Source: Bugulina stolonifera
Lineage: Eukaryota; Bryozoa; Gymnolaemata; Cheilostomatida; Bugulidae
Length of the DNA stretch: 64,000 nt
NCBI GenBank assembly: GCA_935421135.1
Contig: OW285189.1
Span: forward strand, 13,227,072 to 13,291,071
Reading direction: 5' to 3'
A program made the position numbers and the translations under genes. Shown piece after piece: positions 1-13,500 of the stretch (position 1 is its first letter; each line of letters starts with the position of its first letter). The notes beneath the pieces were generated by a model, which saw only the letters and a list, made by a program, of their open reading frames with translations, searched no databases and was not told the origin of the DNA.

Positions 1-923
1 CATTAGCACTAATGCTGCATTACTAATGCAACAAACCTACATGTCAAATAGGGAGGCTGCAATGAACATAGACATAAACCACACGCCATTACCCCTTCGT
101 AAATTTCTGGGTAATATTATGTTCATATTTACTGCAGTAACCAGATAACTGCTGCCAAAATTGAATATAGATGATCAAAATATAAATTTACTAATCACAG
201 GCTGCATATCACAGGTTATGACTATTTATTATAATGTCACAGGGAAACATACACACCACAGTCTATATGTGCACAGTCTAGATTATATCTAAACATCACA
301 GGCTAGATCTAAATAACAAAGACTATAAACAAGTTAGGAACAGTTATTACAATTTGGGTAATCGGAGCAGAAAGTTGTAAAAAATGATGCGCTATCTAGT
401 TATCAATTATTTTTTACACTTGGAAAATCTTCTTTAGCAGGCAATAATAGTATTCATGCACTCTTTTCTGAATTATCATTGGTTTTCTAGTTGCCAACCC
501 AGTGATTGTTTCAAATGTATTTTAAGTACGTGTTTATCTGCTACATGACTGTAGTACCATTAATATCTATTGCTTGTAATGATGGATAATAAGCTTGATT
601 ACTCACTACTCGCCAAGCAACAGAAACTACCAGATTGAAATTCAAATAATAAAAGTCATTAGCTTATCAATGAGTTACAATTATTGCTTCTATTATTCAT
701 TATTGAAGGTCAAGATCATTATGAGAAAATAACTCCTCACCATTCGGTAAACATGAAAACACAACTCCTAATAAATATATCTTTTGGATATTACCAGTTC
801 ATGCAGGTTAACCCAACTGTGGACAGACACTCAATATTATAATGTGCTTATTGTTTTAACGGATCACAGGCTATATCTACAGAACACCACTTGAGGATTG
901 AATCGAATAGTGGAAGAGCTTAC
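1..923. other. AT-rich sequence, no gene recognised
   Basis: The expected last exon of the fibrinogen-domain gene would lie here or further left on the minus strand, but I see no stretch resembling the end of that fold. Only short AT-rich sequence is apparent. Confidence 0.4.
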
Positions 924-3402
924 ATGGAGGGCATAATTCATATCGCTGCCAGTGATATAAAATGTGGAGTAGTTTGCTGTCCGTACCTCACCATCATGAG
1001 CTTCCAGAACTATGCTCAGCTGCTCGTTTCTCGCATGAACCAGGAAGTAGATTGCTTCCAAACCTGCAGTGGGAATTTTATGTAACTAATAAAGTAGTCC
1101 TATAGAAATAATTAGCATGGAGAGCAATACTCTACAGTGTTTGAAGTGGAACAAATTAAGTGGGTACGTGGTGCATGAAGTCTTACAGATTATGATTGTA
1201 TAGATATCCACTCAATCTTATAGTAGCTAAAAAATTAGTGAATTACTAAAATGGAAAAACTATGCTCTGCTGGGATTCAAATCAATACCCTATGAATAAT
1301 AGTCAAGCACTTTACCACTACACTATCAGGTCTACAGTGACTGTATGGTGTACACGCCTGCTGACAGTACAACCACTAAAATTGAAGTGGGTACACATCG
1401 TATACTCTCGTAAAACCACACTTTGAACACTGAGATAATACCAACAATAACTACTTGTAGAAAGAGAAACAGCAGAAAAAAAATAAATCCTTTTCCTGTC
1501 AAATAGGTAAAAAGTTGGTTGCACCATAAGGGTGATACCGCTATGGGGTACACTGATAAGAATCATAGCTGTGTCTGTCTGTGTGTCCCTGTCCATGGCT
1601 AGAATAAACCTAAATTCCATAGATAGGTAGATCAGGAATGTGTATTTACAAGCAAATAGAGACAAAAAGTGATTTACAAAATACAAAACACCTTTGCACA
1701 CAATAACAGTGAGCATTGAACCAGTGGTCATTGTTCAACTCACCAACCCAGTAGTTAGTAGAGAGTTTGCCGAACCCATGTGAATAGTCATTCCAGTTTC
1801 TGTAAAAATCAACAGAGTTATCCACTCTCCTCTGTATAACTGTCCAACCAGATGTAGAGTCAAACTGACACACAGCTTTTACTGTTCTGAACCCCGAGTT
1901 TGGTCTGAGATAGTAGATGGTACCTGTATCTCTCTCTCCTCTATCAAAAGCCTCCTGACAATCTAAAGTACAAATACACGGCGTCAACCACAAGAACTTA
2001 GTTCATCACTAAAAAGGCAATCATTGGAATGGTAGAGTTTAAACACCATAACAATGTTTGGTCACGGTGGACATCACATTAACTGTGAACAACACTAATC
2101 GAAAGTGTGAACCGTGAATTCTGACAGACTCTATGTCATGGGACCTTCTGTCTACGCCATGCAGCACAGGGACCTGCCATCTGTGTCATGCAGCATAGGG
2201 ACCTGCCATCTGTGTCATGCAGCATAGGGACCTGCCGTCTGTGTCATGCAGCATAGGAACCTGCCTATTGTGTTATTTTATCTTCAGTAAGTTAAAGAGT
2301 TGTTTATATGTACATTTGTAGAACTTACCTTTGTAGACTTTGCCATTTGGTAGACAGTGCAGGCTCTCGGTAAAGTAACAACAGTTCTACAATGTACAAT
2401 GGTTCATTGTCAGCTTTCATAAATGGCTATGCTATTGTTTTGTGAACTTTTTACACAAGACTAGTGTTGCTAATGTACAGTGAAACTTGGGACCACCATA
2501 ATTGATTTGAATTAAGCCTGAATTGTAAAATCACTTCACTTATTTGAAGTTATCATACAGTGCTCAGCAAAAGGACCAAGGTTAATAGTTTGAACTAACC
2601 AAGTTTTTGAATTATCTGAGCCTGAATTATGCAAGTTCCAACAAAAGCCACCTCAAAAAAAACTTCAATATTATAAATATAAAATATTATGACTCTCATG
2701 GAGTAGCTGAGTAGCATCAACAACCAAATAAAATCTGCTTGCTGTGCCATCTACCTGCCTTTTGCTGTCCCTGGACTTACGTTTTGGTTTGTTTCCAATT
2801 GTTCGCAGTCTACTTTCTCACTGTAGCTAGCACCTACTTGTCCTGTGCTAGATGTGACGCTCAGTTTTCTAGAGAACAGGTAGCACCTGTCCTGGTTGTC
2901 ATCAAATATGACTGACTTACATTCTAGATCTGATGTACACCAGTTGTTACAGTGGGAAAGAGTCCAACCCTCTAAAAGACACACAACCCTTGTTATTAAA
3001 TAAAATGAATTTTACACCCCGAAATTAAGATCTATATTGATCAGCAATTTCTCTTCTAATTCGGTGTAGAGAAAAAAAGAGGGGGAGGCTGCGTGGAAAG
3101 AATGCTCTTCCTAACACTGCTTACAACAGTTTCAAGGATATGAACTTGGATCGCTCACATAGAAGTGCAGAACTTTACATGTAACTAACCCCTTATGAAT
3201 TTCATTGAAAACCAGAAATAAGTTTTGTAGACAACACTAAATATTGCTAAAATTCACAGGAATAATAAAATCTACCTGCTACATGATAGGCCTCATCTTT
3301 GTATGATCCATCCACGTCTCTTGATATATCATATACAGTAGTGGTGAACTCTGCTAAGTTATGAGAGATAAGCATCAGAAGATAAAAAATTGTGAAAATC
3401 AT
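924..3402 (-). CDS. Secreted PAN/apple plus fibrinogen-related domain protein (5' part, partial)
   Basis: Five exons join in phase on the minus strand: 3402-3276, 2971-2781, 2365-2329, 1962-1744 and 1063-924, giving 238 residues. Exon 1 starts with ATG and encodes a hydrophobic signal peptide (MIFTIFYLLMLIS...). The end of exon 1 and exon 2 form a cysteine-containing PAN/apple-like module (EGWTLSHCNNWC, then SVIFDD and RCYLFSRKL). A 37-bp microexon supplies SLHCLPNGKVYK. Exon 4 opens a fibrinogen C-terminal domain (DCQEAFDRGERDTGTYYL-like start, then GWTVIQRRVDNSVDFYRNW and NYWVG). Exon 5 continues it (LEAIYFLVHARNEQ, LEAHDG, ANYSTF, YALH). Proteins of this family are typically secreted or surface lectin-like recognition molecules. 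The C-terminal part of the fibrinogen fold, including the usual calcium site, was not found below 924, so the gene either runs off the window or is truncated. Confidence 0.8.
1260..1331 (-). repeat. tRNA-like SINE remnant
   Basis: Read on the minus strand this gives a tRNA-like A box (GATAGTGTAGTGGTAAAG) and, about 25 bases on, a B-box-like TTTGAATCCCAGC. It lies in the intron between the two fibrinogen-domain exons. It has no convincing acceptor arm or cloverleaf, so it is a SINE head or tRNA relic rather than a functional tRNA. Confidence 0.45.
2134..2270. repeat. 29-bp tandem repeat, about 4 copies
   Basis: Unit CATGCAGCATAGGGACCTGC followed by CATCTGTGT. Four near-perfect copies start at about 2158, and a decayed copy precedes them. 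It lies in the intron between the 37-bp microexon and the first fibrinogen exon. Confidence 0.8.
3040..3193 (-). repeat. Degenerate SINE copy (family 1)
   Basis: On the minus strand this shows a tRNA-like head (AAGGGGTTAG..., then CCAAGTTCATATCC) followed by the module GTGTTAGGAAGAGCAT and a CACCGAATTAGAA tail. The same order is seen in the clearer copies at 24118 and 57115. It lies in intron 1 of the fibrinogen-domain gene. Confidence 0.5.
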
Positions 3403-3882
3403 TTTTTAGTAAATTGATATTTAATGTTCAGACCCACTTCAACTGTGCTGCTACATGTATACCATATGAATGTGTGCTATACTTCTAGTTACACCTATAT
3501 AAGACAGCTGCAGTGACTATGCACTGATAGGTAGAACTTATATGTAGGCATGAGATGGATGATTATGTAGATTCAAGGTTTTTTGTTGCATGAACAATTC
3601 TGATAAATGTTACATCATGCTATTCACAATACAAGTATAATTTAGGAACTCAATGTATAGTTGATGTCCAATTTCTAAGGAATAAAGGTAGAGAAAGATA
3701 CCTCCAAGCTATTCACAATAAGTGGAAGTAAAATATTTAGTTTGTATCACTCGCTCCCAGACCCAGTTTCCAAACATGATTCATAAATACTTTATATCAT
3801 TGATTGATCCCAAACTGTAAGCTACAGGGAGTTCTAGATATACATTCACAATGCTTTTTGGCCCCTTCATTCAGATGAATTC

Positions 3883-4022
3883 CTCTAGAGAATTATTTGC
3901 AAGGGGAAAAGTTGCATAATCATTATTTTACACAAGATTTTCCATTTTGCCTTAGGAACAGAGACTAGGGCAGGCGCCAGAATCTGTGCATGATTTATGT
4001 TTTATATAATAATTCTCTAGAG
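3883..4022. mobile_element. 140-bp MITE-like element
   Basis: The ends are perfect 14-bp inverted repeats, CTCTAGAGAATTAT at 3883-3896 and its complement at 4009-4022. There is no coding capacity. It sits between the start of the fibrinogen-domain gene and the end of the kinesin gene, which are on the same strand. Confidence 0.55.
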
Positions 4023-4159
4023 AGTGCTATTCACATCATACAAGATTAAAATGTTTTGTTTGTATTAAATATTTTCTTTATCATTCAGGTTCTAAGAAGT
4101 AGATTCAAAACATGGATGATAAATAATGTATATTGTATTATTATTACATGTATGATTGA

Positions 4160-4165
4160 TTTATT
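4160..4165 (-). terminator. Candidate poly(A) signal of the long kinesin transcript
   Basis: AATAAA on the minus strand, about 360 bases past the kinesin stop at 4526. In an AT-rich region this hexamer occurs by chance, so the call rests on position only. Confidence 0.3.
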
Positions 4166-4525
4166 TCAAGTAATTTCTTGGCACCTTTACCACAGGTGAG
4201 AAAACTATAAATAAATATGTTTAAAACTCTTTTGTAAGAAATACCAATAAAATAGTATGATGTTTTCAAAGGTATTATGTAACTAACACTGAAATCTGAG
4301 GAGTATTAACTTTACTAAATAAAATTATCACAAATAACATGCAACACCTGTACATTTCACAGCCATTCTGCAGACAAGCCTCCATATGATCATAAAAATG
4401 CAAGATGATTGAATAAAATAGTGTAAAATGTATATATATAATAATATAATATAATATGTTATGTAAATAGTTTACTAATTGATATTATGATACAAATGAC
4501 TGTCTATGAAGGAGTAGCACAGTTC

Positions 4526-7500
4526 TTACTTTGGATGCATGTTTTTCATGTTCCGAGATACTATACTATGTACATTAGCTGCTGCTCCTCGAGTCCTTCT
4601 ACCCACAGGCTACAAATACACATAATGCACATCATATTCTATCAAATGAGGAGGAGCAATGTTAAGGGTTAAAAAACACTACAACATTACCTATTAATAT
4701 CAATAATAATTGTTCAATATTCAACACAAAGTCCCAGAATGGACAATATAGATTTTCAAAATCCAATATTGGGTTCCAATATACATTATCAGGTACCATT
4801 GCTGGGTTCAGGAACATTTTACAATAATGTTCGTAATAATTGTTAATAACACATAATTATATTAAAGAAAAGAAGCCAAGTAGAGCACCGAAGGTAGTAT
4901 AATGGTTGCTTACATCTTTGGGAGTCGAGTCAGCAGTGAGTGTGTTCTCCTCTACGTTATACAGTTTCCTTCTCCTTTTAGGCTTAGCTGAAAGATCTTG
5001 TTCACTGGTGGCAGAATTCAGAGGCACGGCTACATTGTCTTCACTGGGGCTATCCTTTAGAGGAGTTATCCTGAGGCTAAGAATCTTCTTAGCTAAAGAG
5101 ACAGATATTACACATTTTGTGGGTCTAACACAATAAAATGGTACAAAGTGGCTAAAAGGGGAAATCTTGAATTACACTGATTTCAGTTGTATGTACATGT
5201 AATGACTTGGGCCTGCCTATAAATTATAACATTAAAATATAATATGTACACTGAGCATAATAGTTTAATATACGTGCATGTCCTCTATATTATGTCCACT
5301 GCATTATGTCCACTGTATTATGTACACTGTATTATGTACACTGTATTATGTCCATTGTATTATGTACACTGTATCTATTCACATGTATTAACTGAAGGGT
5401 GAAAGAGTTAGCAGTACATTGTAGCAGTTGAAGAACTACAGATATAATGTGCAATGCATGCAGACACCAGGGTTTAAAATAAGGATCAATGGTTTACCAT
5501 TCTCTACACTTCTATTTTTCGGCAGAGCTGCAAGACCGTAGGTGACAGTTATCTCCAGCCTATGAATAATGTGATTGAAAGATACAACTCGATATCTTGG
5601 ACTTTACTTGTGGAAAGAAAACTCACCTGGTGAGGCTAAAGATGACGTTGATTTTTCTACAGCGTTACGAATACGTTTTAGAGTGCTCGGTCTATTCTCC
5701 TTTTGTACAGAGTCTTTTTTTGACTTTGTGCCTTTTCTCTACAATATAGGTATGCACTGTAACACGGAACTGTTACCAGCCATTCCAATAATGAGTGGAA
5801 CATGTTGATATTATTACACCACTGACAACAAGTTCTCTGTAACAAGCAGGTGCTTGCATGACACCACATTATTTGAACCATATGCAATGTATAACATCAA
5901 ACTCACAGTGGATCGTGATTGTTTCTTAGATGATGACATAGGAGTGACGTCAAGCTGGAGGGTGGATGCCGAGAGCTCAGTGTCGTTACAGAAGACTGGC
6001 TCCTGTAGAAAGAACAAAAGTAAGAATAAAGATAATATTGAATGACATCTTGTCAGTTTCAAGATCTCTGCACAAGCATAATTCTATATATCACTGCAAA
6101 CTATAATTTAGGAATAACATTCATTCACAAATCATAACTGGCCAGCAGCATAGTGACGGACACCAAATTTGGGCAAACAATTCCAACATGTTGAACGTTT
6201 ACGATTGTGAGCATTCTTTTGATCAGATACAATGCTAGACAAATAGTTTTACATGAAAGGGAAACTTCCCAATCAGTAGAAGAGAAAGGTCACATATAGC
6301 TGACCTTGAAGCGATCACTAGCCCTTCGTGGAGGGACAGCCTCAAGCTGCTTTTGCAGCTTGAGGTTGGCGTCCCGTAAGTGATCGTTCTCTGCCAACAT
6401 TCTCTCCAACGTCTGCTCAGTCTCTCTGCACCTTGTCTCTAGACTCTACAAGTATGAATATAAATGACCTTTCACACAGTTTTATCACCGTCAGAAAATG
6501 ACGTCAAAACATTTAATCATTCTTTGCACATTTACTGGTAATCTTTGTCATAGGAATATCAACAAAACAACTATTTAGTTTACTATGTTAAGTAGATCTA
6601 CCTGAATCTTCTCAGAGTCTTCTGCTTGGTTATATGCCTGCCGGGTAACACGACCTGAACTTGGAGCACCGACAAGGTTATTAATAGTCTTCTCTTGACC
6701 ACGTATCTTCTGTTCCAGCTGAAGAATAATCTTGTCTTTCCTCACGACCTTTTGTTCAAGTCCAGTCATCTTCTGTGAACAGCATTTAGTAAGGACATGG
6801 AATAATGATTCAAGCTGCACATCACATTCAGTAGTTGTAACAGAATGACTAATCTAGAAAAAAGTCTTTCAGTGCGAATGTACCCAGAGGCTTTATAGAG
6901 ATGGAAGTTTAAAGGGACAGAGAGTAAGTATGTATTATGGCATGTAGGCATTAAGGGCTATGTTAATAACATCTAATAAATAAGTTGAAGAAGGGGGAAG
7001 TAATCTTGAAGTGTAGACTTTAACAAGTAAAATGAAATAAAGTTAGTGGTCCAAAACAACTGTGTCCAACTGCAGAAAGCTACTTGAACTCACCTTTAAT
7101 ATTTCATTGTTATCGTTAGCAGCAGAGGCCTGCTCCTGTAAACTCTCAATCTCTCCATCCTTCTCTTTCACCACCTTTAAATACATTGAAATACTATTAC
7201 TATCTACACACATGTACATGTAAGTGTGATTATAGTGTATATATTAAATAATGTACAGACCATCTAATTACCCATGAGACATTTCATATAGCCTTAGATC
7301 TGATGACGGTTCTTGAATATCAGGGAATTGGGCATGGGGGATCATCATACGCAGCAGAGAAAACAAATTCTGTGGCTAACATCTCATCGGATATAGACAC
7401 ATCCATGCACAAGCAGATATATTATTCATCAACATTAACAAACACAATATTAGTCCATGCTGGCATACCTTTTTTAATTCAGTGACTTGAGACTCTAGAA

Positions 7501-10500
7501 TAGAGGTCTTGTGGTTGAGCTCATCAACGTCTGATGTTGCCTTAGCCTGAGCTTCCTGCAATACAGTGACATGTCCAGTATGAAGTTCTATAGTATATTA
7601 TATACTGTATTCTATACAGTCAGATGATTGACACAGTAGGTATATATTGTGGAGACTAGTATTAGCAATGATAATATCTACTTTGAAGGCTGGTACCACA
7701 ATCAGTATAGCCTGTGAATATCATAATATATTGTAAGCATCTTCAAGAGAAGTTTAGCCTTATAACAAAACAACTAATCCACAAAAGGAATGGAATGCAA
7801 ATTGAACACCTGTGGATTTTCAAATTTCCAATGCAGTACCATAATCTTCATTGCAAGAAGAGTATTCATCAGCACCTCTGTGAAAATAACTCATCCATAA
7901 ATTGATCTGAAACCGAGGTTCAGTAGGCAGCCGTAGGACTACTAGACCTACATGTATAATCTGTTTGTTCTAGCCAGCATATTCATAACAGAAATACAAT
8001 TATTTTAGCATCTTTTCCTAGAACTACATGTAGTACTATACTCACTGACAAGATTTCTCTTTCATGAATAACTGATTTCAGTTTATACTGAAGGGAACTA
8101 TTCTCAATTTCTTTATCCACAATATCCTGGCCCTTGAGCCTCAACTCACACATCTCCTGTGTAAGATTATATATCTCTTTCTCTTTAGACTTCAGCACCT
8201 TAGCAGGACAGGAAACTAATATTTACACTTACAAACACAACCAAAGTGATACAGAGCTATTCCACTACACAAGGCTGTTGATTTAGAGAGAAGATATATT
8301 ACAGAATTACAATAATGTTGGTAATTGTGTCTGCCACTGCTAATAATGGGCACATACATATAACCAGTTTCATACATGAAATATTAAAATCAGATAATAA
8401 ATTCTAACCTCATCCTGAATCTTAGCTGTAGACTCCTGTTCCAACAACGCAGCTTTATATTCTTCTATGAGCTTATCTTTTTGAGTGATCAATTCGCTTG
8501 AGCGGTGTTTACTAGAGAGCTCCTCTGTTACCTCCTAATATGGTAATAAAACATCATCAACATCCAGCATTAATGAACTACACAATGTAAGCAGAGAAGT
8601 CAATTTAACATAACAATTGGTTACAACCCAACGTACAGCAACCCCATGGAAGAAATACATGTATGTTACTGAATTCGAAACTGTGTAAAATGAGCTCATG
8701 CTTTTACTAGAACATTATTATAGAAATAAAGACTACTTTATCACTGAATAGTACATCTACCAAGTATATATTATAATTCCAAGAATAACCATTACTGAAT
8801 AAAATATAACAATATAGACTACAAAGTATACTAATTAAACTATCGAAGTTATCCACTCATGCCTATAATCACATAGACATAACATAAGAGTCTCATTGTA
8901 GACTAACCTTCAGTCTTTCTTGGGCATCTGCCAAGTCCTTTTCTAAACCGCTAATCTTAGTTTGAGAGCTGCTGTTGAGAGCTGTTGATGTCGAGATGTT
9001 TTGCTGAAACGTTTCAAGCTCATTGGACATCTTTGTAAGGTCATCTTGGAGCTTGGCCTTTTCAGTATTTAGCAGCTCTTCCGTTTTCTGTGCCTGCAGC
9101 AAGTCATGATCACGACTTTTAGTAGGGAACAATTACATTAAAGTGGTCCGTTTATCATCTCACTTGTATAGGCAGTAGAATATAATAATCTACTTCCATG
9201 TTTAGAGACCCCAGATTTGGGACACTAGCATAGATCATATTAGCATCTGCATCAAAGGCCATAGACACTTTCAAATATTGACTGTCGGTATTACAACTGC
9301 GTGAGAAAGAGACTTGGTATCTCCAATCCTGGCAGCATGGCTACTAGTAGAACTGTGTCTAGTATACAGTGTACATCCACTGTACACATAAGATATGTCA
9401 TACATACATACATAGTATAATATAGATACCAGCAGCATACCTTGTGTTTAAAAGATTTAAAGGCATCTTCCTTTCTATCAAACTCTGACTCTCTCGCTTC
9501 AAGAATAACTTGAAGACTAGAGGCTTTACTCTCTTTCCCTCTCAGATCCTCTTTCAACATTTTAATTTCTTTCTCCAAGTCCGAGACCTGTGACAATGTA
9601 ATACGTTATTTACAGTTAATGTGGCACCCGAAGGTGGTTCTTACTACTTACTACCTAAACTACAGAGCTTATAACCAATGATGTTTGAACTACTCCGTGC
9701 ATGAATATATATCAAGTATATGCCTGATCACAGAGTATCCTACAATTTCCCCTACATACAGACTGGAGTACAAAAACGCTGTTAAACAAAATAACAAAAA
9801 ACTATTCCAAATAAAATGCATATTACTGTCTACAAACTACATTGAAGAAGTTGTTTACTCGTTCACCATGGCATATGAGTTAGAGAGACCCACTAGAGCG
9901 ATACAAGGGAACCCTATAGAACAATGATAGCGTAGACAGTTGAGTCCATGTGAAACACTTACAATGTAGGTACACAGTGATAGTGTAGACAGTTAATTAC
10001 ATGTAACACTTAGATACACAGTGATCGTGTAGACAGTTGATTACATGCAACACTTACATTGTAGTTACACAGTGATAATTTAGACAGTTAATGACACGTG
10101 TAACACTTACACAGTGATAGTATACACACGTGTAACACTCACCGAGTGCTGAGAGTTCTGTTCTCTAAGAGAATTGTTCTCACTGGTCAGCTGTTGAATC
10201 CTGCAGGTTAAACATAAATTTGTTGTCATAGAAATTACATTATACATTATACATGTGTGTAGAACAGCTATACAGTTCTCTAGAAATCAATTTATAAAAC
10301 CAAACAAGATATCCGAATAACAAAACATGAGCTTACACTAAGAAGCCCAAACACAACCACACTGTAGTATGAGTACCAACACAACCACATTGTAGCATGA
10401 GTACCTACTTGTATGTGGCTTCTTCATGCAGCTTCTTCTGCTGATCGAGTTTCTCATTGACATCCTTGACCCGTGCATCCAGAGTAGCCAGCTTCTTACA

Positions 10501-13500
10501 CCTAGCCTCAGTTTCCTTAACCATCCCTTGAAGGCTGGCCAGCTCATCTGTGTGCAGGTTAAATACAGTTACATAACAGCAGCACAGAAGATAACACATC
10601 CCCCAACAGGACGAAACCACGACAGATGTAACTCAAAGCATAGCCTCAGTGCCAACACGAAATGTACTGCCAACCAAACAGTTCCTAACACTAACCTTTT
10701 AGAGCCAGATTTTCTTCACTTTTTATCTTCAAAGCTGCCTTGTCCTTTTCTTGCTCGTTTTTCAGTTCCTTAATTTCCTCCTCACTGGACAGCGATTCCA
10801 ATTTCGTTATCTAAAATAATTATATGGTCAATATCTATTTGTATGGCAGTCGCTACATGTAGCAGTACACAGAGAGAAATTTCGAAACTTCTAACAAACT
10901 CCTTTTTTTCAACTAGCAACAAGTTGAATACATGTAATTATAGTTCAATATTTTTATTTGGGCGAAATTTAACTAATATGAATAATACTTATAACATGAT
11001 ATGTACCTGCTCAGTGTATCCATTTATCTCCTTTCTCAGTCGATACACTGTAGACTCTAACATAGAAGACTGGCCCTCAGACTTTTGTAGAAGATCTCGA
11101 AGATTATGCTTCTCCATCTCTAGCTCAGTCTTGGTGCACAATTCATCAGCCAACTTGATCTCTAGCTGCTTCTGGTTAGAGGTCAGAGTACTGATAGCAG
11201 AGTTGGCCTCCTAAAATGAAGAGAAAAGAGAGTAATATATAAGATATGATAACCACACTCATCAACCAATGATCTGCCAGTCATTATTCACTCCACCAAT
11301 TGCTTTAGCATCAGTTGCAGATTGTAGACTATTACTAGCTTTTCATAGTATCGGCAATGATACGTGTAACTAGTGGTATAGGCTAGTCTTAGGGTAGGAC
11401 AGTGTGCCGGGCACGACCAGTAGAATATTCAGTACCTACTGTGAACAGTGAAATTGCATGTCGATTTTCCCAGCAAACCTAAAACCACAACCATAATATC
11501 TCCAAATCAGATTAAAGCCCCAGTAGAAACCATGTAGTATCTCACTCCCACAGTGACAACGTGCATGTGGAGAACTGAATCACACTCTAATTTTGAGGAA
11601 ATAGATCAATCATTAAAGTGCTCTGCACCTTATGCTTCTGCTTGAGTTCTGTGTACTCTTCTGTGACATCTGCTAGCTCATCAGTGATTGCTGCATATTT
11701 AGTCCTCGTCTCTTGAATATCTGACTGATAGTCTTTGTTTAGCTGATTCAATTTCTCTTTCTCTTTTTTAATCCGTTCTAGTTCCTTTCGGCTAGCTAGA
11801 AGCTGAGTCTGTACAGTGCCGAGGTCACCTTGCCACTCTACACTCCTCCGTCTCAGCTGATCCTATAAACAAACATACAGACTTTTGATACCACAAACTC
11901 AGAAACTTTTCAAGTATTATGGTCTCACAGCCATTGAGAGCAGAGTCGAACATAAGAGGGAATTAAAGCATATTGTAGTCGTCTCAATGTTACTGTTAAA
12001 GAGAAAACGATCCTCAAATTCAAATTTGCTTGACAAAGCTTTGGTCTACATGTAGCCTAGCATCTCACGAGAACGCAACCTGCGACACTTAAGGAGGTAA
12101 AAACCACTATTTGATTTAAGATGCAGATTACATACTTGTAGTTTTTTCATATTTGCAGTGAGAGAGTTACATTTATTTTCCATTTCCTTAGAGCTGTCCA
12201 GACTCTCCAGTTTGTGCAAGGTTTCCTTCAGTTGGCCCATCTCAGTCACAAGGCTGTCGTACTCTTCAGTCCTTGAAACAATCAAATATCACATCCACAG
12301 TAAAAAATGGCTATTGAGTGAATCTGATGTAACGTTGCAGGCTACCGACCCAACCAATGTTTGCTGGTATTACAACTGTTACAACTGTTCTGTGTACAAT
12401 TATAAAAACGTAGATGAGATATGTTAGGTGATTCACACATAGGCACGCACATAGAACACGCTAGAATGAATGAGACAAATGATATAGAGCATTCAGTTGC
12501 ATAGAGTAACACCAATAATCTGGAGTTTCCAAGCAATACAACATGTTATATGCATGATGAAACATGGATTGTCACGAATCTCTTAGTAATGAAATAAAAG
12601 GTTCCCAAGTCCTAAGACTTGGGATTGACACCAGAACCCAACTAAATTGCAGTACAATGACTAACATAGTGCTTCACTTTAGATAGTTTTATCAACATTC
12701 TTGAAGAAGTGGCCTTGCTTAGCTTGCCCACAGCTACCACAACGAAACCCACAACCATACTTACCTTTGAGCTATCTGAAGTTTGAGCTGCTCAGTTTCC
12801 GATTGATAACTCTCTAACTTGACGGTTCTGTCAGTTAGCTCCGCCTCCAGAGACTCCACCCTCTCTTTCATCTCCTCTAGACTCTTTTCTACTTCTTCCT
12901 TGGCCTTATCGGAAGCCTGGAGGCCACGGGAAACAGCTAGCACCTGATAATTCAACACACGCCTATACGGTTTGAAATAATCCCTCCGAGCAAAACTTGC
13001 TCATGACATTTAGATACCTTTCCTGAGAAATACAGCTAGAATATGTAAACTAACCAATGATAGACTCTTCACACGTACCTCCATCTCCAACTCTTTCACA
13101 GTTAACTCATATTTTTTATCTTGCTCAGAAAGAGCGGTGGTGTGTACTGCCTCAATCTCAGTGAGCTCACGTCTGAGTTGACTAATCTCCTGTGACTTTT
13201 TCAGTGACTCCAGGGTTAGCTTATCCATCGCCTCCTTTCTTGTCTCCAGTTGGTTAGCTGAACTAGTTCTGAGTTCCTCTAACTATCAGAGATACAATAA
13301 TAACAATCCAATGTCAGCATATACTATAACAATAAAACTATATGCATGAAGATGGTAGGTTTACCAAAATATTTTCTCAAAGTACAGTCCAGGGAGCATA
13401 GGATTATAAAACAGGGGTTCATAGATAATGTGCAAACAATACAAGCTAAGGAAGAGAACATAAAGCAAACAGCTTCCACTCAAACTGGTAGTTGTCTCAG

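Noticed and set aside
5487..5560. Possible extra kinesin exon on the minus strand (frame [20 protein letters not shown])
   Set aside because: Its entry phase does not match the preceding exon (ends 5627, phase 1), while 5627 joins 5092 directly in phase.
10426..11214. Plus-strand frames of 115 and 123 codons
   Set aside because: Shadows of kinesin coiled-coil exons on the minus strand.
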